From NCBI GenBank assembly GCA_964561785.1, contig CAZLRF010000028.1, positions 1 to 64,000 of the forward strand: a stretch of 64,000 nucleotides of DNA, written 5' to 3'. A program made the position numbers and the translations under genes. Below are positions 7,018 through 16,254 of the stretch, in pieces. The DNA comes from DATBSL01 sp964561785 (GTDB taxonomy: Bacteria > Acidobacteriota > Vicinamibacteria > Fen-336). The notes beneath the pieces are model-generated. The model worked only from the letters and a program-made list of their open reading frames with translations, had not been told where the DNA came from and did not search any database. Every line of letters starts with the position of its first letter. Position 1 is the first letter of the stretch.

Positions 7018-8570
7018 GCGCGCTCGCCCGTCCCCCCGTGCTCGCCGCCCTGCTCGCGGGGACCGCCGCGGTGCTGCACCCGGCCCTCGGCCGCGCGTCC
7101 GGGCTGGGCGCGCGCGAGGCGCTGCTCGCCGCGCTCGCCCTTCTCGCGACGCTCGCCCTCGGCGAGCGCGCGAGGGGCTCGCGCGCCCCGGGCGACCTCC
7201 TCCTCGCCGCGGGCGCGGGAGCGCTCCTGCTCGCCCTCGCCGCCGACGGGCTCTTCGCTCACCACGGCTCGGTGCGGCTCGCGGCGGGTCAGGCCCGGCC
7301 GCACTTCGACGAGACGGGCCCGGACGGCCGCTCGCTGGGCCTGCGGCCCTTCGGCTTCCCCGTCGTCGCGGAAGCGGTCTTGGCGGACGGCGCCGTCACG
7401 CTCGCGCTGCCCTCGGGGCGCGCGGTCGTCACCGCGGACCGCGCGGCCTCCTCCGGTGGATGGCGCTTCGCCCGCCCGCGCGCCGCGCTGACCGGGGGGG
7501 CGGCGCGCGTGCGGGTGGCAGCCTCGGACGGGACCCGGACGTTCGTCGCCGACGTGGCGCCGGGCTCGCCCGGCCTCGTGGGCGACGCGACGGTGGCCCT
7601 CGAGCAGTACTTCCCGGACTTCGCCCTCGACGAGCGGCGGACGCCGTTCACCCGCTCGCTCGAGCCCCGCAACCCGGCCGCCCTGCTCCGCGTGGAGCGC
7701 GGGGGCGAGTCCCACCGGGCCTTCGTGCTGCGCTCGATGCCGGGCGTCCACCGCGTGGAGCCGCTCGGGCTCGCCTTCTCGCTGCTCGAGGTCGAGCCCG
7801 AGCGGGCGGCGCAGCTCGACGTGCACCGCGAGCCCGCCGCGCTCTTCGTCCTCACAGGCGGCCTTCTCGTCCTCGCCGCGCTGGTCCTCCGCGGCCTTCG
7901 CACCGCGGGGTCCGCCGCCGACCGCCCGTCGAGCGGGTCCCTGGTCGCGGCGGGTGCGGCCGTCCTCGCCCTCCTCGTCCTCGCGGACGGCGCTCGGGTG
8001 CTCGCGTGGAGCTTCGGTCTCCCGTCCGCCGCCGGCCGCGTGCCGCTCGCCGGGACGGGCGTCCTGCTCGGGGGCGCGGTCGTCTTCGCGCTCGCGGGGA
8101 CGCTCCTCCTCGCGGCGCGCGGTCTCTCCGGCGGGACGGCGGGCTCCCCGGCCGTCGGGCGCGTCGCGCTGTGGGCAGGAGCCGCGCTGCTCGCGCTGTC
8201 TCTGGGGCTCGCCGCGGTCCGCGTGGCGCTCCTCGACGCGAGGGTGCGTCCCTCCGTCCTGCCCCTGCTCGCCCTCGCCGCCGGGCTCGTCGTCCTGGTC
8301 GCGGCGCTGCTGGCGACTCGCCCCCGGTCCCTTCCGGCATGGGCGGGCCTCGCCGAACGCGCCGTCCCGGCCGCCGCCGCCGCCGCCGCCTTAGCCGCGC
8401 TGGTCCTCGGCGTCCTGGCCGTGGGGCGCGAGGGGACCTACGCCACGAGCGCCGTCGCCGCCTCTTCGGCGGCCGCGCTCCTCGGCCGCGCCGCGCTCGA
8501 GCCGACGGCGGTGCGGGGCGCCCTTCGCGCCGCCCTCCTCGTCGCCCTGCTCTCGCTGCTGCTCGGCTGA
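7014..8570 (+). CDS. Polytopic membrane protein with a ResB-like extracytoplasmic domain
   Basis: The protein is 518 residues. Two or three transmembrane helices at residues 5-85 are followed by a soluble beta-rich region (about 90-275) resembling the ResB domain of cytochrome c biogenesis proteins: FAPGF-like strands, then YFPDFALDE and an NPAALLRV segment. About seven hydrophobic helices fill the rest, which is extremely rich in Ala, Leu and Val. ResB takes part in haem delivery to apocytochrome c, which would make sense beside the multiheme cytochromes in this genome, but the match is by pattern only. GTG start overlapping the maf stop. Confidence 0.6.
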   Translation: MSALARPPVLAALLAGTAAVLHPALGRASGLGAREALLAALALLATLALGERARGSRAPGDLLLAAGAGALLLALAADGLFAHHGSVRLAAGQARPHFDETGPDGRSLGLRPFGFPVVAEAVLADGAVTLALPSGRAVVTADRAASSGGWRFARPRAALTGGAARVRVAASDGTRTFVADVAPGSPGLVGDATVALEQYFPDFALDERRTPFTRSLEPRNPAALLRVERGGESHRAFVLRSMPGVHRVEPLGLAFSLLEVEPERAAQLDVHREPAALFVLTGGLLVLAALVLRGLRTAGSAADRPSSGSLVAAGAAVLALLVLADGARVLAWSFGLPSAAGRVPLAGTGVLLGGAVVFALAGTLLLAARGLSGGTAGSPAVGRVALWAGAALLALSLGLAAVRVALLDARVRPSVLPLLALAAGLVVLVAALLATRPRSLPAWAGLAERAVPAAAAAAALAALVLGVLAVGREGTYATSAVAASSAAALLGRAALEPTAVRGALRAALLVALLSLLLG

Positions 8571-8647
8571 GCTCCGCGCCCCCGCCCGGCGGGCGCGCGG
8601 AGCCCGGGTGCTATCATCGCGCGTCGGGCCGCAGAGCGGAGGAGGAG

Positions 8648-10549
8648 ATGTCCGAGGGGGTTCCCGAGCTGCCGACCATCACCGTCGTGGGCGGGCCCCT
8701 CGACGGCTACGAGATGAAGCTCTCGCCGGGCACGACGCTCATCATCGGCTCGGGGCGGCTCGCCCACATGCGGGTCGATCACCCCGAGATCGAGCTCGCG
8801 CACGTCAAGGTGGCGTGGGACGACCTCGGCATCTCGATGGTCGACAACGGGAGCCGCAGGGGCACCTGGGTCAACGGCGAGAAGGTCGAGATCGCGCCCC
8901 TCCTCGACGGCGACGTCATCGAGTTCGCCCCTCCCGGGGGCAAGTCCGCGCCGCCGAAGATCAGGATCCGCATCCCGAAGGGGTCCGTGCCGGAGCCGTC
9001 GCCGCCCCCCCCGCCTGCGCCCGGCGCGACCCCGGAGGCGGCTGGCCCCGCCGCACCGCGCGCGGCCGTCTCGCGGCCCGTCCGGCGCTCCGCCCGCCGG
9101 CGGGGCCCCCGGCTGCCGGACCTGCGCCTCGTCGGCGCCGGGGCCCTCGGCCTCGTGCTCCTCGCGGGAGGGGGCTGGCTGGCGAAGCGGACGTGGTTCA
9201 CCGCACCCCGGATCGACGCCGTTCACCCGGCCCAGGCCGAGCCGGGGCAGGTCGTCACGCTCACCGGCACCCGCTTCGACCGGGACGCCGAGGACAACGT
9301 CGTGTGGTTCGGCGATCGCTCCGCGGTCGCGGCGAAGGCGGAGGGCGGCAGCCTCGAGGTCCGAGTCCCCGCCTTTGCGAAGGGAGGACCGGTCCCGGTG
9401 TCGGTCGAGACCGGCGCCGGCCGGAGCCGACCGGTCTCCTTCGTCGCCCTCATGCCTCTGCGGGCGGCGGCGCTCGACCCCGCGGGCGCGCTGCCCGGGG
9501 ACGAGGTGGTGGTGCAGGGCAGCGGCTTCGCCGAGGGGGCGACGGTCACCGTCGGGGCGCAGCCCGCGCGGGTCGTGCGGGTGGAGCCGGGCGCGCTGCG
9601 CTTCGAGATGCCCGCCGTCGACGGGTCGCCGGGCAGCCGGCACGAGGTGGTCGTCAGCGTGGCCGAGCGCCGCTCGAAAGCGCTGCCCCTCTACCTCGGC
9701 CGGGTGCCGCTCGTCGCGTCCTTCTCGCCGGCGAAGGGCGTCGCGGGGGACCTCGTGAGGATCCGCGGGGCGGGATTCGCGCCGTCGGCCGACGACAACG
9801 TCCTGACGTTCGACGGCGTCCTCGCCCTCGTCGTGGGGGCCTCGCCGACGGAGCTCGCGGTCGTGGTCCCCCCGCCGGTGCGCCCCCAGGCCGAGACGCT
9901 CGCCCAGGTGGTCGTGCGCGTGGGGGACAAGGCTTCCTCGGACGGCGCGACCTTCCCGCTCCAGCGGCTGGTCGAGGGGGCGTGGGTGCCCCGGTTCCTC
10001 GCCGGCGCGGTGGGCGAGGGCGGGGCGAAGGGACAGGCCACGGTGGGCACCGAGATCGCCCCGGTGCTCCTCCTCTCCGGGAAGGACGAGGCCCGCTCGG
10101 TGGGCGAGCGCGCGCTGCGCATCGCGGCCGCGCTGAACGCGGCCGTCGACCGCGCGCGCGTCGGCCAGGGGATCGCGTTCGAGGCCCGCGAGTCGCCGGC
10201 GGTCGGCGTCGCGCTCGTGGGCTCGCCCGACCTGCTCGTGCGGGTGACGCCGCCGGACGCGGCCGCCTACGAGACGCCCCCGGGGCTGCCGCGGCGCGCC
10301 GCGCCGCCGACGCCGGTCGGGCTCGCCCGCCACTGGGCCGCCCTGCTCGGGGACACGGTGGCGATCGGCACCAGCGGCGCCCGTCCCTCCGCGGTGGCCG
10401 CGCTCGACCCCGCGGCCGGGACCACGTTCGCGCAGCTGCGCGCGGCGCTGCCCTGGCAGTACGCCCGCGGCGTCGAGAGCCGGCGCGTGGCGGGTCTCCC
10501 CGGGGAGCTCCGGCGCCGCCTGCGCGAGGCGGCCTTCCGGGTGCCCTGA
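8648..10549 (+). CDS. FHA-domain protein with one membrane helix and three IPT/TIG domains
   Basis: The protein is 633 residues. Residues about 20-98 are a forkhead-associated phosphothreonine-binding domain (SGRLAH, NGSRRGTWVNG). Residues 100-155 are a Pro/Ala/Arg linker. Residues about 160-180 form one transmembrane helix. Three tandem IPT/TIG immunoglobulin-like domains follow (about 183-270, 272-355 and 357-450), each with the PG..V.I.G.GF signature. The C-terminal 180 residues are unrecognised. The FHA part would be cytoplasmic and the TIG part periplasmic, so it may link phosphothreonine signalling to the envelope. ATG with GGAGGAG upstream. TATCAT at about 8612 may be the -10 box. Confidence 0.85.
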   Translation: MSEGVPELPTITVVGGPLDGYEMKLSPGTTLIIGSGRLAHMRVDHPEIELAHVKVAWDDLGISMVDNGSRRGTWVNGEKVEIAPLLDGDVIEFAPPGGKSAPPKIRIRIPKGSVPEPSPPPPPAPGATPEAAGPAAPRAAVSRPVRRSARRRGPRLPDLRLVGAGALGLVLLAGGGWLAKRTWFTAPRIDAVHPAQAEPGQVVTLTGTRFDRDAEDNVVWFGDRSAVAAKAEGGSLEVRVPAFAKGGPVPVSVETGAGRSRPVSFVALMPLRAAALDPAGALPGDEVVVQGSGFAEGATVTVGAQPARVVRVEPGALRFEMPAVDGSPGSRHEVVVSVAERRSKALPLYLGRVPLVASFSPAKGVAGDLVRIRGAGFAPSADDNVLTFDGVLALVVGASPTELAVVVPPPVRPQAETLAQVVVRVGDKASSDGATFPLQRLVEGAWVPRFLAGAVGEGGAKGQATVGTEIAPVLLLSGKDEARSVGERALRIAAALNAAVDRARVGQGIAFEARESPAVGVALVGSPDLLVRVTPPDAAAYETPPGLPRRAAPPTPVGLARHWAALLGDTVAIGTSGARPSAVAALDPAAGTTFAQLRAALPWQYARGVESRRVAGLPGELRRRLREAAFRVP

Positions 10550-10560
10550 GCCCCGAGGCC

Positions 10561-11301
10561 TCAGCGCCCGAGGGCGAGGCGGTCGGCGAGGGGGCGCGGG
10601 AGGCCCGCGTCGAGGATCTTCCGCTGCGCCCGCCCCAGAGGGTAGGGCACCCGGTAGACGGACACCGTCCGCCTCGCCGAGTCGAACATCGCGAACGAGG
10701 CGAGGGGGTTCCCGTCGCGCGGCTGCCCGATCGAGCCGGGGTTCACGAGGTAGCGCACGCCCGGCTCCAGGCGGAAGCGGAACGCGGGCGACGTCGTGAG
10801 CACGGTCTGGATCGCGTCCGGGGAGAGGCCGAAGACCACCGGGAAGTGCGAGTGGCCGAAGAAGCAGAGCGGGAAGGCGGTCTGCCGGAAGACGTTCAGC
10901 GCCTCGATCTCCCCGAAGATGTAGGCGTCCTCGTCGATCGGGGTGCCGTGGGCCACGGCGAAGGCGCCGTCGACCACCACCGGCCCCTCGGGCAGCGACC
11001 GGAGCCACCGCAGGTTGCGGGGCGTGAGCCGCTCGCGCGTCCACAGCGCGGCCTGGAGGGCGACGCGGTTGAACATCTCGCCGTCCTCGATGCCCGAGCA
11101 GACCTTGTCGTGGTTGCCGCGGATCGCCACGAGCGGCCGCAGGGCGCGCACCATGTCGACGGCCTCGTTCGGGTTCGCCCCGTAGCCGACGACGTCGCCG
11201 AGGACGATGGCGCGGTCCCAGCGCTTGCGGCGGACGAAGGCGAGCACGGCCGAGAGGGCCTCGCGGTTCGAGTGGATGTCCGAGAGGATCAGGTATCTCA
11301 T
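10561..11301 (-). CDS. YfcE/MJ0936-like metallophosphoesterase
   Basis: The protein is 246 residues. Calcineurin-type metal motifs appear in order: DIHSN at residues 8-12, GDVVGYG, GNHDK, AHGTP and GHSHFP, followed by NPGSIGQPRDG. This is typical of small phosphodiesterases of the YfcE/MJ0936 group. The substrate is not predictable. The start overlaps the aroK stop by four bases, so it is the last gene of an aroA-aroK operon. The 3' end is 11 bases from the end of the convergent FHA-TIG gene. Confidence 0.9.
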   Translation of the reverse strand: MRYLILSDIHSNREALSAVLAFVRRKRWDRAIVLGDVVGYGANPNEAVDMVRALRPLVAIRGNHDKVCSGIEDGEMFNRVALQAALWTRERLTPRNLRWLRSLPEGPVVVDGAFAVAHGTPIDEDAYIFGEIEALNVFRQTAFPLCFFGHSHFPVVFGLSPDAIQTVLTTSPAFRFRLEPGVRYLVNPGSIGQPRDGNPLASFAMFDSARRTVSVYRVPYPLGRAQRKILDAGLPRPLADRLALGR

Positions 11302-11834
11302 TCCCGCGCCGGCGCCCGTCTCCCGCTGCGCTCCTCGAGGAGCTCCACGATCCGGCCGGCCACCTCGCGGGGCGTCCCCGACGAGGCGTCCACCGCCACG
11401 TCGGCCAGGCGATAAGAGGGCTCTCGCTCGGCCAGCAAGGCCCGCATTATGTCACGGTTCCCGGCGAGGGGGCGGGAGCCGTCGAGGACGACGCGCGAGA
11501 GGATCGTCTCGAGGTCGCACTCGAGGTAGACCGTGAGCGCCCCCTGGCGCAGCAGCTCGCGGGTCGCGCTCCGCGCGAACGCCCCGCCCCCGGTCGCCAC
11601 CACCCGGCGGGGGAGCCCCGACAGCACCGCCGCCTCCTCGCGCTCGCGCTCGCGGAAGGCCTCCTCTCCCTCGTCCCGGAAGATCTCCGCGATCCTCCGC
11701 CCGGCCCGCGCTTCGATCCGGCGGTCCATGTCCTCGAAGCGCCAGCCCAGGCGGCGGGCCAGCTCGCGCCCGACCGCGGTCTTGCCCGAGCCCATGAAGC
11801 CGACGAGGACGATGCGAGAAGGCCGCTCAGGCAC
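11298..11834 (-). CDS. aroK: Shikimate kinase
   Basis: The protein is 178 residues. It phosphorylates shikimate with ATP, the fifth step of the chorismate pathway. Seen: Walker A GFMGSGKT near residue 11, DMDRRIE (shikimate-binding Asp), the RIAEIFRDEGEEAFRERE segment, and ATGGGAF. All are diagnostic. The aroA stop overlaps its start by eight bases and the metallophosphoesterase start overlaps its stop, so the three genes are coupled. Confidence 0.95.
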   Translation of the reverse strand: MPERPSRIVLVGFMGSGKTAVGRELARRLGWRFEDMDRRIEARAGRRIAEIFRDEGEEAFREREREEAAVLSGLPRRVVATGGGAFARSATRELLRQGALTVYLECDLETILSRVVLDGSRPLAGNRDIMRALLAEREPSYRLADVAVDASSGTPREVAGRIVELLEERSGRRAPARE

Positions 11835-13098
11835 GGCCGGTCGCCGCGGCGAGCACGTCGTAGAAGGAGGGAAAGGACACGGCCACGCACCCGGCGCCTT
11901 CGACCTCGGTCGCCCCGCGGGCCCCGAGCGCGGCCACGGAGAGCGCCATCGCGATGCGGTGGTCGCCGAACGACGGCACCACCGTCCCCGTGAGGGGCGC
12001 GCCTCCCTCGACCACCAGCCCGTCCTCTCGCTCCTCGACCCGGGCGCCGAGAGCGCCGAGGCCGCAGGCGAGGGCGTGGAGCCGGTCGCTCTCCTTCACC
12101 CGCAGCTCGGCGGCGCCCGAGACCTCGAAGCGGCCCGAGGCGAACGCCGCGGCCACGGCGAGCGCGGGCACCTCGTCGATCAGGGAGGGGACGAGGGCGG
12201 GGTCGATGCGCGTGCCGCGCAGGGACGAGGAGGAGGCCAGGATCGACCCCACCGGCTCGGGGGAGGTCGACTCGAGCCGCGCCTCGACCCGGCCGCCCAT
12301 CTCGCGCAGCACGTCGAGGAACGCGGTGCGGGTGGGGGAGAGCAGGACGCCGTCGAGCCGGACCTCGGAGTCGGGCAGGACGAGGGCGGCCACGACCAGG
12401 AACGCCGCGCTCGAGGCGTCGCCCGGCACGTCGAGGGTCGCGCCCCGCAGGCGGGCGGGTCCGTCGACCGCGGCCGAGAGGCCGTCCCGCTCGACCGCAA
12501 CCCCGAAGGCGGGAAGCATCCGCTCGGTGTGGTCGCGGCTCGCCGCGGGCTCGCGCACGCTCGTGCGGCCCTCGGCCTGCAGCCCGGCGAGGAGCACCGC
12601 GGTCTTGATCTGGGCGCTCGCCACCGGGAGGTCCCAGGCGACGGGACGCAGGCGGGCACCCTCGATCGCCAGCGGAGGCCGGCCGTCGCTCGTCTCGACC
12701 CGCGCCCCCATCGCCCGCAGCGGGAGCGCCACCCGCTCGACCGGGCGGCGTCTCAGGGACTCGTCCCCGGTCAGGACCGAGCGGAAGGCCCGGCCGGCGA
12801 GCGCGCCCGCGAGCATCCGGATCGTCGAGCCCGAGTTCTCGCAGTCGAGGGGGTGGGACGGGGAGCGCCACGTGTCGAGGCCGCCCCGGAGCCGGACCGC
12901 GGTCCCCTCGCGGTCGATCGCCACCCCGAGCGCGCGCAGGCAGGCGAGGGTGGACGCGCAGTCGGCGGCCGAGGAGTAGTTGCGGACGAGGGTCTCGCCC
13001 GCGGCCATCGCGCCGAGGAGGGCCGCCCGGTGGGAGATGGACTTGTCCCCCGGGAGGGTGAACCGGCCGCGGAAGCGGGACGCCGTCTCGATCCTCAA
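11827..13098 (-). CDS. aroA: 3-phosphoshikimate 1-carboxyvinyltransferase (EPSP synthase)
   Basis: The protein is 423 residues. It transfers the enolpyruvyl group of PEP to shikimate 3-phosphate. Seen: LPGDKSISHRA near the N-terminus, NSGSTIRMLAG (PEP binding), the DEVPALAVAAA segment with the catalytic Asp, and RVKESDRL. Length is normal. The start is a TTG at 13096-13098; the ETASRFRGRFTLPGDKS sequence sits directly behind it and no ATG or GTG is suitably placed. It heads the aroA-aroK-phosphoesterase operon and is divergent from the glycosidase gene. Confidence 0.94.
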   Translation of the reverse strand: MRIETASRFRGRFTLPGDKSISHRAALLGAMAAGETLVRNYSSAADCASTLACLRALGVAIDREGTAVRLRGGLDTWRSPSHPLDCENSGSTIRMLAGALAGRAFRSVLTGDESLRRRPVERVALPLRAMGARVETSDGRPPLAIEGARLRPVAWDLPVASAQIKTAVLLAGLQAEGRTSVREPAASRDHTERMLPAFGVAVERDGLSAAVDGPARLRGATLDVPGDASSAAFLVVAALVLPDSEVRLDGVLLSPTRTAFLDVLREMGGRVEARLESTSPEPVGSILASSSSLRGTRIDPALVPSLIDEVPALAVAAAFASGRFEVSGAAELRVKESDRLHALACGLGALGARVEEREDGLVVEGGAPLTGTVVPSFGDHRIAMALSVAALGARGATEVEGAGCVAVSFPSFYDVLAAATGRA

Positions 13099-13152
13099 GG
13101 CGGGCGGATCGTAGCACGGGCCTACAATGCCGCCCTCGATCGGAGGACGCCG

Positions 13153-15720
13153 ATGCCTCTCGCCCGCGCGCACCTTCTCGCCGCCGCCTTTGCCGCGCTC
13201 CTCGCCCCCGCCGCCGACGCGGCGGAGCCGCCGGGAGTGCCCCGCTTCCCGGTGCCGCCCTCCCCGATCGGTCTGCGCGGTGACGTGCGGCCGGGCCGGT
13301 ACCTGGGCGTCGTGGGACCGCGCTCGGCCTGGCTGGGCCTCGAGACCGGGGAGGCCGAGCTGTGGGTGCACCCGCTGAAGATCGCGAGCGGCTTCCGCCT
13401 CGCCTTCCGCATCCCCGAGTACGGCGAGCCGGTCCCCGGAAGCGACGTCGCGCGGACGGTGGAGGTGCGGCCGGAGGCGACGACGATCACCTACAGCCAC
13501 GCGACGTTCACCGTGCGCGAGCACCTCCTCGCCCCGCTCGACGAGCCGGGCCTGCTCGTGCTCCTCGAGATCGACGCGGTGCGGCCCCTCGAGGTCGTGG
13601 TCTCCTTCCGGACCGTGCTCCAGTACGCGTGGCCGGGCGGCATGGGCGGCCAGTACGCGTTCTGGAGCGCGCAGGAGCGGGCCTTCGTCCTCTCGGAGAG
13701 CCTGCGCCGGCGCAACGCGCTCGTCGGCTCCCCCTGGGCCGCCTCGGGCTCGACGCACCCCGCCCACGCCCTGCCCGACGCGCCGAGCACCTTCACGATC
13801 CCGGTCGACCCGGAGCGGGCGGCCCGCGAGATGGTCCCGATCGCCGTCGCCGCCGGCGCCGGGCCCCGGGACGAGATCGCGGCGGCCTACCGCCGCATCC
13901 TCTCCCGCGCCCGGGAGATCCACGCCGCGCGGCGTCTTCGGGCGGGTGCCCTGCGGGAGGAGCACGCGCGGATCGACACGCCGGACGACCGGCTGGACCT
14001 CGCGTTCGAGTGGGCGAAGGTGAACCTCGACGAGCAGACCGTGTGCCACCCCGACCTCGGGTGCGGCCTCGTGGCCGGGTGGGGCCCCTCGGGCGAGGGG
14101 GCGCGGCCCGGATTCGGGTGGTTCTTCGGCGGGGACGCCGCGATCAACTCGCTCGCGATGGCGGCCACCGGCCAGTGGGCGGCCGCCGCGGACGGCCTGC
14201 GCCTGCTCGCCCGGCACCAGCGGGCGGACGGGAAGGTCCCGCACGAGATCTCGCAGGCGGCCACGGTCGTGCCGTGGTTCGCCGAGTTCCCGTACGCGTA
14301 CTACCACGCGGACACGACACCCTTCTGGATCCTCGCCCTGTGGCGGCAGTGGCGGGCGAGCGGCGACGGCGCGCTCGTCTCCGAGCTGTGGCCGGCGGCG
14401 GAGAAGGCGTGGGCGTTCTGCCGCGGCCACGACGCGGACGGCGACGGGATCATCGAGAACACGACCGCCGGCCTCGGGGCGATCGAGGTCGGGGCGATCG
14501 GGGAGGACGTGCACCAGGACATCTACCTCGCCGCGGTGTGGACCCGGGCGGCGGGGGCCATGGCGGAGATGGCCGCGGCGCGCGGCGACGCCCGCCTGGC
14601 CGCCGAGGCGCGAGCCCTCGAGGAGAAGGCACGGGCCTCGATCGAGTCGCGCTACTGGATCGAGGCCGCCGGCCACCACGCGTTCGGCGTGCTGCGCTCC
14701 GGGCGGACGAACGACACGCTCACCGCCTGGCCGGCCACCGCCGCCGCGTTCTCCCTCCTCGAGCCCTCGCGGGGGCGTCGCACGCTCGCCGCCCTCGCCG
14801 GCCACGAGCTCACCGCGGACTGGGGCGCGCGGATGATGACGACCGCGAGCCCCCTCTACGAACCGACCCGCTACAACATGGGCGCGGTCTGGCCGTTCGT
14901 CACCGGCTTCGTGGCCCTCGGCCACTACCGCTACGAGCGCCCCTGGTCGGCCTACCCCCTCGTCGACGCGCTCGCGCGCCTGGCGTTCGACTGGTCGAGG
15001 GGACGCCACCCGGAGCTGCTCTCGGGAGCCTTCTACCGCCCGCTCGACACCGCGGTCCCGCAGCAGTTCTTCGCGACGTCGATGCTCGCGAGCTCGGTCG
15101 CGTACGGCCTGCTCGGCTGGGAGCCCGACGCCCCCTCCGGCCGGGCCCGTCTCGCCCCCCAGCTGCCGCCGCACTGGGACGGGGCGCGCGTCGAGGGCCT
15201 GCGGGTCGGCCCGGCGCGCCTCGACGCGGCGATCGAGCGGCGGCCCGGCCGGCTGCGACTGCGCGTCCGGGCCGAGGGAGGCGCTCTCTCGCTCGCCGTG
15301 CGGCCCGTCCTGCCGCCGGGGGCGAGCGGCCTCGTCCTGCGCTTGGACGGCCGCCCCGCGCCCGGGCCGAGGGTGGGCGAGGCGCTCGTCGCGCTGTCCG
15401 GCGAGACCCGCGTCGTCGAGGCGAGCTGGACGGGGGGCCTGGAGGTCGATCCGCCGCTCGTCGCCCTCGAGCCGGGGCAGGCGGACGGCGGCGTGCGGGT
15501 CCTGTCCGTGGACGCGGTCCCCGGCGGCTGGGCGCTCGCGCTCGAGGGACGCTCGGGGAGCGAGGCGACGCTGCGGCTCCGCGGCGAGGCGCCCGCCTCG
15601 GCCTCCCCGGGGACGCTCGTGAGCGAGGGCGCTTCGACCGCGCTTCGGGTTCGCTTCCCCGGGTCTTCGGCCGCGTTCTCGCGCCTCGCCGTTCGGCTGG
15701 CGAAACGCAGCGCGCCTTGA
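13153..15720 (+). CDS. Exported six-hairpin glycoside hydrolase (GH15/63-like, amylo-alpha-1,6-glucosidase type)
   Basis: The protein is 855 residues with a signal peptide (AHLLAAAFAALLAPAADA, residues 6-23). An N-terminal beta-sandwich (about 40-270) precedes an (alpha/alpha)6-barrel (about 300-680). The barrel holds GWFFGGDAAINSLA, the candidate general-acid region GEDVHQDIYLAA and WGARMMT, resembling amylo-alpha-1,6-glucosidase and GH63 enzymes. A C-terminal beta domain follows. It probably trims alpha-glucan or another sugar polymer in the periplasm or outside; the exact linkage cannot be read from sequence. ATG at 13153 with GGAGGA upstream. TACAAT at about 13122 may be its -10 box. Confidence 0.8.
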   Translation: MPLARAHLLAAAFAALLAPAADAAEPPGVPRFPVPPSPIGLRGDVRPGRYLGVVGPRSAWLGLETGEAELWVHPLKIASGFRLAFRIPEYGEPVPGSDVARTVEVRPEATTITYSHATFTVREHLLAPLDEPGLLVLLEIDAVRPLEVVVSFRTVLQYAWPGGMGGQYAFWSAQERAFVLSESLRRRNALVGSPWAASGSTHPAHALPDAPSTFTIPVDPERAAREMVPIAVAAGAGPRDEIAAAYRRILSRAREIHAARRLRAGALREEHARIDTPDDRLDLAFEWAKVNLDEQTVCHPDLGCGLVAGWGPSGEGARPGFGWFFGGDAAINSLAMAATGQWAAAADGLRLLARHQRADGKVPHEISQAATVVPWFAEFPYAYYHADTTPFWILALWRQWRASGDGALVSELWPAAEKAWAFCRGHDADGDGIIENTTAGLGAIEVGAIGEDVHQDIYLAAVWTRAAGAMAEMAAARGDARLAAEARALEEKARASIESRYWIEAAGHHAFGVLRSGRTNDTLTAWPATAAAFSLLEPSRGRRTLAALAGHELTADWGARMMTTASPLYEPTRYNMGAVWPFVTGFVALGHYRYERPWSAYPLVDALARLAFDWSRGRHPELLSGAFYRPLDTAVPQQFFATSMLASSVAYGLLGWEPDAPSGRARLAPQLPPHWDGARVEGLRVGPARLDAAIERRPGRLRLRVRAEGGALSLAVRPVLPPGASGLVLRLDGRPAPGPRVGEALVALSGETRVVEASWTGGLEVDPPLVALEPGQADGGVRVLSVDAVPGGWALALEGRSGSEATLRLRGEAPASASPGTLVSEGASTALRVRFPGSSAAFSRLAVRLAKRSAP

Positions 15721-15746
15721 CCCTCCTCTTCGCCCCGTGCTAGCTT
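15717..15746 (+). promoter_or_regulatory. Sigma70-type promoter for the RsbW-like kinase gene
   Basis: TTGACC at 15717-15722, an 18-base spacer, then TAGCTT at 15741-15746. The -35 box overlaps the stop codon of the glycosidase gene. The predicted transcript starts near 15753, downstream of the in-frame TTG at 15745. This makes the ATG at 15799 the more likely start of the next gene. Confidence 0.5.
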
Positions 15747-15798
15747 GCGCCGCAACGGCTCGACCGTCCAAACGCTTGAAGGCAACGCCCTCTCGACG

Positions 15799-16248
15799 AT
15801 GACGAAGGCTCCCGACGACCGGACGGTCACCCTCGACGTCACCAGCCGCTACGAGATGCTCGACGTCGTGCACACGGTCCTCCTCCAGTGCTGCGCGATC
15901 GTGGGCTTCGACGAAGAGGCCGTGCACTACATGTCGGTCGCGGTGCGCGAATCGGTGGTGAACGCGATCAAGCACGGAAACCGCCAGGACGCGTCGAAGC
16001 GCGTCCACGTCGTCTTCACGCTCCACGACCGCGCCCTCGAGGTGGAGGTGCGGGACCAGGGCGCCGGCTTCGACCCGGCCGCGGTTCCCGACCCGCTCGC
16101 CCCCGAGAACCTCCTGCGGGCCTACGGGCGAGGGCTGTTCTTCATGCGGCAGTTCATGGACGAGGTGACCCACTCCTTCCCCCCGAAGGGGGGCACGGTC
16201 GTCCGGATGCTGAAGAGGGTCGCGCCGCCCGACGCCGCGCCGGCATAG
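15799..16248 (+). CDS. RsbW/anti-sigma-factor-type serine/threonine kinase (HATPase fold)
   Basis: The protein is 149 residues. The GHKL ATPase motifs are present: the N-box ESVVNAIKHGN at about residues 50-60, the G1 box VRDQGAGFDP, and GRGLFFMRQFMDEV as the G2 region. Such kinases phosphorylate STAS anti-anti-sigma proteins and hold a sigma factor or another target inactive. No STAS or sigma gene is adjacent, so the partner is elsewhere. The FHA-GAF-SpoIIE phosphatase at 30763-32373 is a possible opposing enzyme. Start at ATG 15799 chosen because the promoter at 15717-15746 lies behind the alternative TTG. Confidence 0.85.
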   Translation: MTKAPDDRTVTLDVTSRYEMLDVVHTVLLQCCAIVGFDEEAVHYMSVAVRESVVNAIKHGNRQDASKRVHVVFTLHDRALEVEVRDQGAGFDPAAVPDPLAPENLLRAYGRGLFFMRQFMDEVTHSFPPKGGTVVRMLKRVAPPDAAPA

Positions 16249-16254
16249 AGCGAG

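Noticed and set aside
15745..15798. TTG start 18 codons upstream for the RsbW-like kinase
   Set aside because: It overlaps the predicted -10 box of its own promoter, so it would not be on the transcript.
11827..16173. A 1448-codon minus-strand frame extending past aroA
   Set aside because: Only 11827-13098 has aroA motifs; the extension is antisense to the glycosidase and RsbW-like genes.
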